Assembly: GCF_001717465.1 (NCBI RefSeq)
Contig: NZ_CP017074.1
Location: forward strand, 2,136,873 to 2,200,872
DNA length: 64,000 nucleotides
Source of the DNA: Luteimonas sp. JM171
GTDB lineage: Bacteria > Pseudomonadota > Gammaproteobacteria > Xanthomonadales > Xanthomonadaceae
Reading direction: 5' to 3'
Made by a program: the position numbers and the translations under genes. The first letter of the stretch is position 1; each line of letters starts with the position of its first letter. Below the pieces are notes generated by a model, which searched no databases, had not been told where the DNA came from, and saw nothing but the letters and a program-made list of their open reading frames with translations. Positions 47,623 to 56,972 of this stretch are shown here, piece by piece.

Positions 47623-48375
47623 TCAGTAGATGTTGTTGAACACCACGCCGGCGAGCTTGTCCGGATCGAAACTGGCCGCGGCGTTGTCGATGCGGTCGAT
47701 GGTGACCTGGCCATGGCCGGCCACCAGCACCACCAGGTCGGCCAGGTCGGAGAGGATCCTCGCGTCCGGAGAATCCAGCGCCGGGGGGCCGTCCAGGATC
47801 AGGTAGCGGTTGGGTTGGGTTCCACGCAGCGAGTCGATCATGGTCCGCATCCGCGGCGTGCTGAAGTGCTCGCCGGTGGTTTCGCGCGGCCTCGCGCACG
47901 GCACCAGGCGCAGGCGCGGCAAGCGGCTGTCGTACTGGATCGCGTCCAGGTCCGCGGCGCTGCCGTCGAGGTATTCCATCAGCCCGCCGTTGGCGGCGTC
48001 GACCCCGAATGCCGCGTGCTGGGTGGGATGCAGGGCGTCGCAGTCGATCAGGACAACGGACTTGGTGTCATCGAACGCGAACGCGGCCGCCAGGTTGCGG
48101 GCGACGAAGCTGCCGCCACAGCCCGGCTGCACCGGGGTCACCAGGATGACCGTCTTGCGGCCTTCCCCCAGTGCCAGCAGCCTGGTGCGCAGACTGCGGA
48201 ACGCGTCCGCCTGCGCGCGAACCGAATCACTGCGGTGGATCAGCTGGCGGTCTTCGAGCGCGCGGGGCGTCAGCGCGGGCAGCGCGGCGTCCGGCCGCGC
48301 CAGCGGGGACGTGCGCGGGGCTTCCGGGACAGGACTGGTGATCGCCTCGGGGCGTGATTTCAGCAATTGCTCCAT
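47623..48375 (-). CDS. CpsD/CapB-like ATPase with degenerate P-loop
   Basis: A 250-residue MinD/CpsD-type protein of the bacterial tyrosine kinase family. The Walker A' (VVLIDCDALHP, 107-117) and Walker B-like (YLILDGPPAL) are present, but the Walker A segment reads PGCGGSF (84-90) where the family has PGEGKST, so the catalytic lysine is Gly88. Only one C-terminal Tyr (NNIY) is seen, not a tyrosine cluster. It may be a pseudokinase that regulates the Wzz protein encoded just upstream. No frameshift is evident. Confidence 0.8.
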   Translation of the reverse strand: MEQLLKSRPEAITSPVPEAPRTSPLARPDAALPALTPRALEDRQLIHRSDSVRAQADAFRSLRTRLLALGEGRKTVILVTPVQPGCGGSFVARNLAAAFAFDDTKSVVLIDCDALHPTQHAAFGVDAANGGLMEYLDGSAADLDAIQYDSRLPRLRLVPCARPRETTGEHFSTPRMRTMIDSLRGTQPNRYLILDGPPALDSPDARILSDLADLVVLVAGHGQVTIDRIDNAAASFDPDKLAGVVFNNIY

Positions 48376-48401
48376 GGAACCTTTCCTGGCTGCGGCTGGG
48401 G

Positions 48402-49994
48402 TCAGCCGTGGGAAGTCATGCGGTACACGTAGGTCAGCGCGTACAGCAGCAGGACCGCTCCGACCACCATCGTTCCGGTGCCCATCTGCATGTATTGCCT
48501 GCGGCGTGCCCGCGAGGACGGGTAGGCGGGGATCGTGGCGAGCAGCGGATAGCGGCTCATCACCTCGACCTGCTGCGGGCTGCGTACGCGCGGGTCGAAG
48601 CGCACCAGCAGCCACAGCAGGCCGATGGGCAGCGCGATCGCCGCCATCAGGCCGGCCCCCGCCACGTGCATGAAGCGCGGCCCGGTCGGGCGCAGCGGCA
48701 TCGTGGCCGGGTCCTGCACGCGCAGCGTGAGGCCGCGGTTCTGCTGGTCCAGGCCCATCGAGACGCGTGCGTTCTCGCGCCGGCGCAGGAGATCCTGGTA
48801 GATCTCGCGGTTGACCTCGTAGTCGCGGGTGAGCTCGGCGAGCGCGCTTTCCGAGGCTACGATGCGCCTGCTGCGGTCAAGCTCGCTCTGGAGCAGGCTT
48901 TCGGCAACGCCCATCCGCGAACGGATCGCCACCACGTCCCGCTGCGCCTGCGCCAGCTGGCTGCGCAACTCCTCATACAGCGGGTTGGCGCGCGAATCGA
49001 CGCTGGCGGTGGACTGTCCGGACGCCGCCCGCCGGCGCTCGTCGTCCAGCTGGCGCTGGATGTCCTCCATCTGGTGCCGGGTGCGGATCACGTCCGGGTG
49101 GCGGTCGGTGTAGGTCAGCAGCAGCCGGTCGAGTTCGGCCTGCAGCTCGATCAAGCGGGCCCGGTATCCCGTCTCGCGCGTGTGCACCGAGGTGACGGCC
49201 GCCTCGCCGGAGAGCTGTGACGCCAGCGAGGAGGCGCGCGCCTCCTGTTCGAGCAGCGCCATGCGCGCCTGTTCCACCTGTGTGCGCAGGGCCGAGATCC
49301 GCGAGTTGGCGTCGGTCGCGCTGCCGGGCTGGGCATCGGCATTGCGCGAGCGGTACTGCTGCAGGTTGTTCTCCGCGTCGATGAGTTTCTGGTGGTACTC
49401 CTGGACCTGCTCATCGATGAATTCGTAGGCTTCCCGGCTCTCGCGTTCCTTGGTCGCCAGCGTCTCCCGCATGAACAGCGAGCCCATGGCCTCGGTCACG
49501 GCATAAGCGCGCCTGGGATCGCTGTCCTGGTAGGTGATCTGGACGATGTCGGCCCGCGGGCTGGTGACCTGGGTGCGTCCGCGGATCTCCTCCATCAGGC
49601 GGTCGTGCTGGATGGGACTGAGTTCGGCATCGTCCGCCCAGCCACCGGCCTCGATGATCTCGGACAGGATCTTGCGGCTGTAGATGATCTGGCGCGCCAT
49701 CCCGGCGCGGTCGGTGACGCCGGTGGGAACGGCGCGGCCCTCGAGCAACGGCGCGATGATGTCGCTGTCCTGGGCAAGGATCGTCACCGACACGCGGTAG
49801 CTGTTGCCGACCAGGAGCATGCCCGCCAGATAGGCGAGCGCGGCGACCGCCGCGAAGATCAGCGAAAGCGGGACGATCCGCCTGCGCCCTTCCTTCAGCA
49901 GCAGGCGCGCGTACTCCACCGGGGAGGTCGCCGCGCCCGCCGGTCCATGGGCCACGGGGCGTCCCCGCGGAGCGGGCAGGTTGCTGGGCTGCAT
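48402..49994 (-). CDS. polysaccharide chain-length determinant (Wzz/GumC-like)
   Basis: A 530-residue co-polymerase. One transmembrane helix at about 39-62 and two more near the C-terminus (about 435-460, FMHVAGAGLMAAIALPIGLL, and 500-522) flank a large periplasmic part with a long coiled coil (about 190-390, ESREAYEFIDEQVQEYHQKL onward) and GNVR-type sequences (YLTDRHPDV-like TYTDRHPDVI). It sets polysaccharide length and bridges to Wza. It resembles the exosortase-locus chain-length protein. The start overlaps the Wza stop by one base (TGATG). Confidence 0.9.
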   Translation of the reverse strand: MQPSNLPAPRGRPVAHGPAGAATSPVEYARLLLKEGRRRIVPLSLIFAAVAALAYLAGMLLVGNSYRVSVTILAQDSDIIAPLLEGRAVPTGVTDRAGMARQIIYSRKILSEIIEAGGWADDAELSPIQHDRLMEEIRGRTQVTSPRADIVQITYQDSDPRRAYAVTEAMGSLFMRETLATKERESREAYEFIDEQVQEYHQKLIDAENNLQQYRSRNADAQPGSATDANSRISALRTQVEQARMALLEQEARASSLASQLSGEAAVTSVHTRETGYRARLIELQAELDRLLLTYTDRHPDVIRTRHQMEDIQRQLDDERRRAASGQSTASVDSRANPLYEELRSQLAQAQRDVVAIRSRMGVAESLLQSELDRSRRIVASESALAELTRDYEVNREIYQDLLRRRENARVSMGLDQQNRGLTLRVQDPATMPLRPTGPRFMHVAGAGLMAAIALPIGLLWLLVRFDPRVRSPQQVEVMSRYPLLATIPAYPSSRARRRQYMQMGTGTMVVGAVLLLYALTYVYRMTSHG

Positions 49995-50608
49995 CAGAAT
50001 CCCCGCTCCGGCACGGTGATGATGTCGCCGGGGGCTACGGCGAAGTTGGTTTCCAGCTCGCCGCGATTGATGATCCTGTCCAGGCGGACCGCGTAGCTGC
50101 TGGTGTCATCGCCAACGCGCCGGTACAGGCTGGACCGGTCCGGTGCGGCGAACTCGTTGACGCCCCCGGCGGCCAGGACCGCGTCCAGCACCGTCATGCC
50201 CTGGCGGTAGGGAAGGGAGATCGGCTGGCGCACCGCGCCGGTCACGCGCACCCGCGACAGGTACTCGTGGCTGCGCAGGTCGGTGAGGATCACCGCGACC
50301 TGGGGATCACGCACGAAGGCCGTGAGCTTCTCCTCGATGTCTGCGGCCACCTGGTTCGGGGTCAGGCCGGCGGCCATCACATCGCCCACGAGCGGAACCG
50401 AGATCCGGCCATCGGGGCGGACGGGGACCGTGATGCCGAGTTCCGGGTTGCGCCAGACGGTGACCTGGACGATGTCGTCCACGCCGATGGCGTATTCGGC
50501 AACCGCGGCCTGGCTTGGCGCCGGCGGTGCCTCCAGGGCCCCGCCGGCGGCACACGCGGCCAGGCCCGCCATCATCACCAGCGCAAAAAACTGTCTGGGC
50601 ATACCCAT
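49994..50608 (-). CDS. polysaccharide export lipoprotein (Wza-like)
   Basis: A 204-residue lipoprotein (lipobox LAAC, Cys19). The Poly_export domain is clear: YAIGVDDIVQVTVWRNPEL, VRPDGRISVPLVGDV and AADIEEKL, followed by a SLBB domain (RVRVTGAVRQP, MTVLDAVLAAGGV). It forms the periplasmic/outer-membrane export channel. It is shorter than E. coli Wza, like the versions in exosortase-type EPS loci. The start at 50608 has GGGGGCCGGGA upstream. It is the first gene of the export operon, divergent from galE. Confidence 0.92.
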   Translation of the reverse strand: MGMPRQFFALVMMAGLAACAAGGALEAPPAPSQAAVAEYAIGVDDIVQVTVWRNPELGITVPVRPDGRISVPLVGDVMAAGLTPNQVAADIEEKLTAFVRDPQVAVILTDLRSHEYLSRVRVTGAVRQPISLPYRQGMTVLDAVLAAGGVNEFAAPDRSSLYRRVGDDTSSYAVRLDRIINRGELETNFAVAPGDIITVPERGF

Positions 50609-50732
50609 TCCCGGCCCCCTTTTGTGATCGATGTTTCTGGTAACGCGCAAGGGCAGCTGCACCGGTCACAGGGAGCGGCGCCATCCGGCAGGCGGTGGGG
50701 GATAATCGGCGGCCACCCAGGGGGAGCTCCCC

Positions 50733-51761
50733 ATGCGCATCCTTGTCTTTGGCGGTGCCGGTTACATCGGAAGCCACACCTGCGTGGTGCTGGCCGGGCG
50801 CGGGCACGATCTCGTCGTGGCGGACAACCTGGGCAACAGCTCGCCCGGCGTGCTCGGGCGCCTGCAGCAGATCATCGGCGCGCCCGTGGCGTTCGAGCAG
50901 GTGGACCTGCGGGACCGCGACGGCGTCAGGCGGCTGTTCGCCGCGGGAAAGTTCGACGCCGTTGTGCATTTCGCAGCGCTCAAGGCGGTGGGGGAGTCCT
51001 GCGAAAAGCCCCTGGAGTATTTCGACAACAACATCTCCGGCACCATCCACCTGCTGCAGGCGATGCAGGAACACCGCGTGCGCCGGCTGGTGTTCAGTTC
51101 ATCGGCCACCGTCTACGGAGATCCCGACAGCGTGCCGGTGCGCGAGGATGCGCCGCTGCGCGCCACCAACCCCTACGGTCGCACCAAGCTGGTGATGGAG
51201 CAGCTGATCGGCGACCTGTGCGGGAGCGACCCGGCCTTCCAGGCGGTGAACCTGCGCTATTTCAATCCGGTGGGCGCGCACGCCTCGGGCCTGATCGGCG
51301 AAGCGCCCGGTGGCGTGCCCAACAACCTGATGCCGTACATCTGCCAGGTCGCGGTGGGCCAGCGCGAGCACCTGTCGGTATTCGGCGGCGACTGGCCAAC
51401 GGTGGACGGCACCGGGGTGCGCGACTACATACACGTCGTCGACCTGGCGCGCGCGCACGCCGACGCGCTGGATTTCCTGGTGCGTGAAGGCCGCAGCGCG
51501 AACATCAACCTCGGCACCGGGCGCGGGACCAGCGTGCTGGAGCTGGTGCGGGCGTTTGAACGCGCCTCGAACCGCCGGGTGCCCTACGAGATCGTTGCGC
51601 GCCGCCCGGGCGATGTTGCCGAGGTGTACGCCGATCCGTCGCTGGCGCACGAGTTGCTGGGCTGGCGCGCCGAGTTCGACATCGATGCCATGTGCCGCGA
51701 TGCCTGGCGCTGGCAGTCGCTCAATCCGCGCGGCTACGAAGACGCGGAAGCCCAAGGCTGA
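50733..51761 (+). CDS. galE: UDP-glucose 4-epimerase
   Basis: A 342-residue short-chain dehydrogenase of the GalE type. The NAD-binding motif is GGAGYIGSH (7-15), followed by FAALKAVGES, SSSATVYGD and the catalytic YGRTK; the LRYFNPVGAHASGLIGE and NNLMPYICQVAVG stretches are GalE-specific. It interconverts UDP-glucose and UDP-galactose, supplying the adjacent polysaccharide locus. GGGGGAGC precedes ATG 50733 and a GATAAT box lies at 50701-50706. Its 3' end overlaps the convergent hydrolase gene by 41 bp. Confidence 0.95.
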   Translation: MRILVFGGAGYIGSHTCVVLAGRGHDLVVADNLGNSSPGVLGRLQQIIGAPVAFEQVDLRDRDGVRRLFAAGKFDAVVHFAALKAVGESCEKPLEYFDNNISGTIHLLQAMQEHRVRRLVFSSSATVYGDPDSVPVREDAPLRATNPYGRTKLVMEQLIGDLCGSDPAFQAVNLRYFNPVGAHASGLIGEAPGGVPNNLMPYICQVAVGQREHLSVFGGDWPTVDGTGVRDYIHVVDLARAHADALDFLVREGRSANINLGTGRGTSVLELVRAFERASNRRVPYEIVARRPGDVAEVYADPSLAHELLGWRAEFDIDAMCRDAWRWQSLNPRGYEDAEAQG

Positions 51762-52583
51762 GCCGGGCGGCCACGGCGTCCGGGCGCTTCATCCAGGCGA
51801 AGTGGTCGGCGCGGGTGCCCAGCGCGGCGGCGTCCATGGTGTCCACGCGGGCCTGGGCGAGCGGCATTTTCGCGAGCAGGTAGCGCAGGGAGGACTCGGG
51901 CGCGTACCAGTCGGCCGCTGGCACGATGGCGTGGATCGGGGCGTCAATCCGGGCCATCCCCGCTTCCAGGTCCAACCCCAGGCCGCTGGCGGCGTAGCGT
52001 CCGGTCAGGGCTGTGCCTGACCAATCGCGCATCACGCCGCGCGCCTCGCGGCCGCCAAAGCCCAGCCTGCGGCCGGGCAGGGCCCCGTTGCGATCGGCCA
52101 GCCAGGGCAGCAGGCGGTATGCGAGCCGGAGCATGAGCCGATGCCGGCGCGGGAACGCCCGCCACCAGGGCGCGCCGCTGCCCACCAACCAGATGCCATG
52201 GGCGGCCTGCGGGGCCGTGGCCAGGTAGCAGCACGCGAGCTGGCCGCCCAGGCTGTGTCCGCCGACAACCACCGGAAGGTCCGGCAACTGCCGGCGCATC
52301 GCCTCGGCGCTGGCGGGGATGTCGAGCTCAAGCAGTTCGCGATAGCCCCAGTTGCAGTCGCGCCCGGCGCGCAGGTGGCTGCTGCCAGCGCCGCGCCACT
52401 CGTGCAGGAAGCTGGCAACGCCGTGAGCGGCGAGTGCCTGGGCGAAGGGAAGGTAGTGTCGCGCGCCCACGCCGAGCGCCGGCAGCCAGAGCAGCGCCGC
52501 GACCGGCCGCTCCGGACTGCAGGCGTACAGCTGCCAGCGGTGGCCGTCCGCGGCCTGGACCGCAAGGCCGTCCTGTTCGACGC

Positions 52584-52587
<4 letters not shown>
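51721..52587 (-). CDS. alpha/beta-hydrolase
   Basis: A 288-residue alpha/beta-hydrolase. The nucleophile elbow is GGHSLGG, the oxyanion-region strand is LLWLPALGVGARHY, and the late acid/His pair is probably in IVPAADWYAPES and TRADHFAWMK. The substrate is unknown. Translation begins at GTG 52587 in a GTGA overlap with thiD, so it is the last gene of the XRE-sulP-thiD transcript. It overlaps galE convergently at its 3' end. Confidence 0.82.
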
Positions 52588-53393
<806 letters not shown>

Positions 53394-53420
53394 CCGCCCA
53401 TTGTGCCTCGTAACCGCCTG

Positions 53421-55133
53421 TTACGCGCCCGGCGTGTCGCGCGGCTCCACCAGCGAGCCGGCGATTTTCACCGCGGCGTGGAAGTCGTGGGCGAAGTACA
53501 GCTCGCCCGGTCGCTCCTGCAGCTGCATGCTGGCGAGGATCCGGTTGGGCTGGTCCTGCAGGCCGGAGATGATGAGCACGATGCCCTTGCGCTGGCAGCG
53601 CTCGGCCAGGGTCTTGATCGCGTGCACGCCGCTGGCGTCGATGAAGGGCACCAGGCGCATCCGCACGATGAACACCTTGGGCGTCTCGTAGAGCCGGTCG
53701 AGCAGGCTGTCCAGGCGATTGGCGGCGCCAAAGAAGAGCGGGCCGGTCACCTGGTAGGCCTCCACGCCCCGGGGCAGCAGCTTGCGCTGTTCGCCCTCGG
53801 AAAGCTGGCTGCTGCCGTGGCGGTAGAGATCGTCGTCGAAGGTGCGGATGCCCGAGCTCACCTCCACCGACTCCGACATCCGGTACATGAACACCAGCGC
53901 CGCCACCACCACGCCGGCCTGGATGGCCACGGTGAGGTCGAAGAACACTGTCAGGCCGAAGGTCAGCAGCAGCACCACGCGGTCGCCGATCGGCGCCGAC
54001 ATGGTGGCGCGGAAGTTTTCCCTCTCGCTCATGTTCCAGGCCACCACCAGCAGCACCGCCGCCAGCGCGGCCAGCGGCACGTAACCCATCAGCGGCGCCA
54101 AGGCCAGCATGAACACCAGCAGGAAAACCGCGTGCAGGATGCCGGACATCGGCGAGCGCGCGCCGGCCCGCACGTTGGTGGCGGTGCGTGCGATTGCGCC
54201 GGTGGCCGGCAGCCCGCCGAACAGCGCCGAGCCCATGTTGGCCACGCCCTGGGCCACCAGTTCGCCATTGGAGCGGTGGCGCCCGCCGATCATGCCGTCG
54301 GCGACGACGGCCGAGAGCAGGGATTCAACGCCTGCAAGGAAAGCGATGGTGAAGGCGCTGGGCAGCAGCTCGAAGATGCGGTCGACCGGGAAGTGCGGGA
54401 TGGCGAATTCGGGCAGCGCGGTGGGCAGGTTGCCAAAGCGGGTACCGATGGTTTCCGCCGGCATCCCCAGCGCCAGCGCCAGGCCGGTGCAGACGAGCAG
54501 GGCGATCAGGAAGCCCGGCCAGTTGGGGCGCCAGCGGCGCAGCGCGATGATCACGGCCAGCCCCAGCACCGTGAGCGCCACCGCGGCGGGCTGGGTGGTG
54601 GCCAGGTGCTGGATGTACACCGTCCAGCGGCCGATGAAGTCGCCGGGCACGCCCTCCACCCGCAGGCCAAGCGCATCGGCGATCTGGCTGGTGAAGATGG
54701 TGACGGCGATGCCGGCGGTGAATCCGGTGATGACCGGCTGCGGCATGTAGCGCATCAACGTGCCCAGCCGCAGCAGGCCGGCGGCGATGAGCATCATCCC
54801 GGCCATCAGCGTGCACAGGATGAGGCCGCCATAGCCGAAGCGCTCGATCACCACGAACACGACCGGGATGAAGGCCGCGGTGGGCCCGCCGATCTGTACC
54901 CGCGATCCGCCCAGCGCCGAGATCAGGAAGCCGGCGATGATGGCGGTGGAAATGCCCTTGTCCGGGGTGGTCCCGCTGGCGATCGCCAGCGCCATCGCCA
55001 GCGGCAGGGCGACGATGGCCACGGTGAGCCCGGCCACGGCATCCGCGCGCAGGTCATTCCAGCCGTAGCCCGCGCGGAAGGCGGTGACGAGCTTGGGTTC
55101 GAACAGCTTCAGGTATTCGCGGTTGGGCTTCAT
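53421..55133 (-). CDS. SulP-family anion transporter with STAS domain
   Basis: A 570-residue SLC26/SulP transporter. About 10-12 membrane helices include the sulfate-transporter signature region (LRADAVAGLTVAIVALPLAMALAIASG) and a C-terminal STAS domain (about 440-560, FIDASGVHAIKTLAERC). The family moves sulfate, bicarbonate or other anions with protons or sodium. It is coupled by an ATGA overlap to the upstream XRE regulator gene. The substrate is not clear from sequence. Confidence 0.92.
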   Translation of the reverse strand: MKPNREYLKLFEPKLVTAFRAGYGWNDLRADAVAGLTVAIVALPLAMALAIASGTTPDKGISTAIIAGFLISALGGSRVQIGGPTAAFIPVVFVVIERFGYGGLILCTLMAGMMLIAAGLLRLGTLMRYMPQPVITGFTAGIAVTIFTSQIADALGLRVEGVPGDFIGRWTVYIQHLATTQPAAVALTVLGLAVIIALRRWRPNWPGFLIALLVCTGLALALGMPAETIGTRFGNLPTALPEFAIPHFPVDRIFELLPSAFTIAFLAGVESLLSAVVADGMIGGRHRSNGELVAQGVANMGSALFGGLPATGAIARTATNVRAGARSPMSGILHAVFLLVFMLALAPLMGYVPLAALAAVLLVVAWNMSERENFRATMSAPIGDRVVLLLTFGLTVFFDLTVAIQAGVVVAALVFMYRMSESVEVSSGIRTFDDDLYRHGSSQLSEGEQRKLLPRGVEAYQVTGPLFFGAANRLDSLLDRLYETPKVFIVRMRLVPFIDASGVHAIKTLAERCQRKGIVLIISGLQDQPNRILASMQLQERPGELYFAHDFHAAVKIAGSLVEPRDTPGA

Positions 55134-55390
55134 TTGGACTGGGTCGGCTCCTTCAGGCGCACGCCCCGGCCCCGCCCCTGGCTGGGCTGGTCATTGGCAA
55201 TGAGTTCCACGCCGGCAGCGTCCAGCGCTTCCACCACCTTGGTCAGCGTGCTGATGGCCCCGCGCACATCGCCGTCGCTGGCCTCCATGCGCTGGATGGT
55301 GGGCAGGGAGACGCCTGCCAGGGCGGCAAGGGAGCGCTGGTCAATGCCAAGCAGGGCGCGCGCGGCGCGCAATTGTCCGGGCGAGATCAT
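55130..55390 (-). CDS. XRE-family transcriptional regulator
   Basis: An 86-residue helix-turn-helix protein. The HTH covers about 4-60: ISPGQLRAARALLGIDQRSLAALAGVSLPTIQRME, with the recognition helix VSLPTIQRM. It is small, like autoregulating partners of transporters or antitoxin-type HTHs, but no toxin gene is adjacent. It is coupled by an ATGA overlap to sulP, so it probably controls this operon; two inverted repeats upstream are candidate operators. Confidence 0.85.
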   Translation of the reverse strand: MISPGQLRAARALLGIDQRSLAALAGVSLPTIQRMEASDGDVRGAISTLTKVVEALDAAGVELIANDQPSQGRGRGVRLKEPTQSK

Positions 55391-55420
55391 TACGGGGAAT
55401 GCAGATGTGTACGCCCCGTA
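55391..55420 (-). promoter_or_regulatory. inverted repeat in front of the XRE-sulP operon
   Basis: TACGGGG (55391-55397) and CCCCGTA (55414-55420) are inverted arms 16 bp apart, ending directly at the XRE start codon. It may be an operator or part of the leader. A TTGATT-17-TACACA promoter-like pair on the minus strand overlaps it. Confidence 0.4.
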
Positions 55421-55465
55421 TTCTCACCAATCAAGCCCGAGTTATCAAGTTCAAGGCATCGTGAG

Positions 55466-55482
55466 TGATGTTTAAAACATCA
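55466..55482. promoter_or_regulatory. candidate operator palindrome upstream of the XRE-sulP operon
   Basis: TGATGTTT-A-AAACATCA is a perfect palindrome with 8-bp arms around one central A. It is AT-rich in a GC-rich setting and lies between phoH and the XRE gene, 76-92 bp before the XRE start. Size and symmetry suit a dimeric helix-turn-helix repressor such as the downstream XRE protein. No T-run follows on the minus strand, so a phoH terminator is less likely. Confidence 0.5.
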
Positions 55483-55483
55483 T

Positions 55484-56887
55484 TTACATCGTTTCGGAGG
55501 CGTAGTCTGCCAGGCGCGAGCGCTCACCGCGCCGAAGCGTCACGTGGGCGCTGTGCTCCCAGGCCTTGAATCGGTCCACCGCATAGGTCAGCCCGGAGGT
55601 GGTCTCCGTGAGATAGGGCGTGTCGATCTGCTCCACGTTGCCCAGGCACACGATCTTGGTGCCCGGGCCGGCGCGGGTGATCAGGGTTTTCATCTGCTTG
55701 GGCGTGAGGTTCTGGGCCTCGTCCAGGATCATCCAGCGGCTGAGGAAGGTACGCCCGCGCATGAAGTTGAGCGAGCGGATCTTGATCCGGCTGGCGAGCA
55801 GGTCGTTGGTGGCCTGGCGGCCCCAGCTGCCGCCCTCCTGGTTGTGGGTGAGCACTTCCAGGTTGTCGGTGAGGGCGCCCATCCAGGGCGTCATTTTTTC
55901 CTCTTCGGTGCCGGGGAGGAAGCCGATGTCCTCGCCCACGCTCACCGTGGCCCGGGTCATGATGATCTCGCGGTAGCGCTGCTGGTCCATGGTCTGGGCC
56001 AGGCCGGCCGCCAGCGCCAGCAGGGTCTTGCCGGTGCCCGCGGTGCCCAGCAGGGTGACGAAGTCGATCTCCGGGTCCATCAGCGCGTTGAGCGCGAAAT
56101 TCTGCTCTCGGTTGCGGGCCATGATCCCCCACACCGCGTGCTGGTTGCTGCGGTAGTCGTCGACGATCTGCAGCGTTGCCTTGCCGCCCTCAACGCGGAC
56201 CACCCGGAACTCGGCCTGCTCGTCGCCGGGCAGGTACAGGAACTGGTTGGGGTGCCAGTCGTCGTCCCCGGCCATGTCCAGTTCGTAGAACGTGCGGCCC
56301 TTGTCTGTCCACGACTTGAGGTCCTTGCCATGGCGCTGCCAGAAGTCCTGCGGGAGCGCGGTGGCGCCCGTGTAGAGCAGGCTGAAGTCGTCCAGGGCCC
56401 GGTCGTGCTCGTAGTCCTCGCTGGGGATGCCGGCGATCGCCGCCTTGATGCGCAGGTTGATGTCCTTGGACACGAACACCACCGGCGTGCCGGCTTCCTC
56501 CGCGCGCAGGGCCAGGATGGCGCCGAGGATCCGGTTGTCCGGTGCGACCGCGCCGAACGACGCCTGGTCCTCCTTCGGCACTGTGGTCTGGAAGCGCAGG
56601 CAACCGATGCTCTCGGCGCCGCGCAGCTGCAGGCCGGCCGGGTGGCTCAGCCGCAGGCCCGAGGCGATCCGGTCCGAGCCCTGCTGCTCGATCAGTTCGT
56701 TGATGAAGCGGCTGACCTGGCGCGCGTTGCGCGAGGACTCGGACATCCCCTTCTTGCCGTTGTCCAGCTCCTCGATGACCTGCATCGGCAGGTAGACATC
56801 GTGCTCCTCGAACTTGAACAGCGCCGTCGGGTCGTGCATCAGGACATTGGTGTCCAGCACGTACACGCGCTTGCCTTTGGTCATCAT
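55484..56887 (-). CDS. PhoH-like protein with N-terminal PIN domain
   Basis: A 467-residue PIN-PhoH2-type protein. The PIN nuclease domain (about 1-150) opens YVLDTNVLMHDP and has EELD, DNRILGAIL and FVSKDINLRIKA acidic residues; the C-terminal PhoH ATPase has Walker A GTAGTGKTLLAL and Walker B WMILDEAQNL. Such proteins act as RNA-processing helicase/nucleases, sometimes with a toxin-antitoxin partner; none is adjacent here. ATG 56887 or 56884 may start translation. bcp lies 85 bp upstream. Confidence 0.92.
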   Translation of the reverse strand: MMTKGKRVYVLDTNVLMHDPTALFKFEEHDVYLPMQVIEELDNGKKGMSESSRNARQVSRFINELIEQQGSDRIASGLRLSHPAGLQLRGAESIGCLRFQTTVPKEDQASFGAVAPDNRILGAILALRAEEAGTPVVFVSKDINLRIKAAIAGIPSEDYEHDRALDDFSLLYTGATALPQDFWQRHGKDLKSWTDKGRTFYELDMAGDDDWHPNQFLYLPGDEQAEFRVVRVEGGKATLQIVDDYRSNQHAVWGIMARNREQNFALNALMDPEIDFVTLLGTAGTGKTLLALAAGLAQTMDQQRYREIIMTRATVSVGEDIGFLPGTEEEKMTPWMGALTDNLEVLTHNQEGGSWGRQATNDLLASRIKIRSLNFMRGRTFLSRWMILDEAQNLTPKQMKTLITRAGPGTKIVCLGNVEQIDTPYLTETTSGLTYAVDRFKAWEHSAHVTLRRGERSRLADYASETM

Positions 56888-56972
56888 GGGTCGGGAACCT
56901 GCCGTGGCGGAGGGTGGGGCTGGGCCGCTGTCCCGCAGCGGGCGAGGCGCGTGCTGCGGGGGCGGGCGGGGT

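Noticed and set aside
55130..55390. antitoxin of a toxin-antitoxin pair
   Set aside because: The small XRE protein resembles antitoxins in size, but its operon partner is a full SulP transporter and no toxin-sized gene is adjacent.
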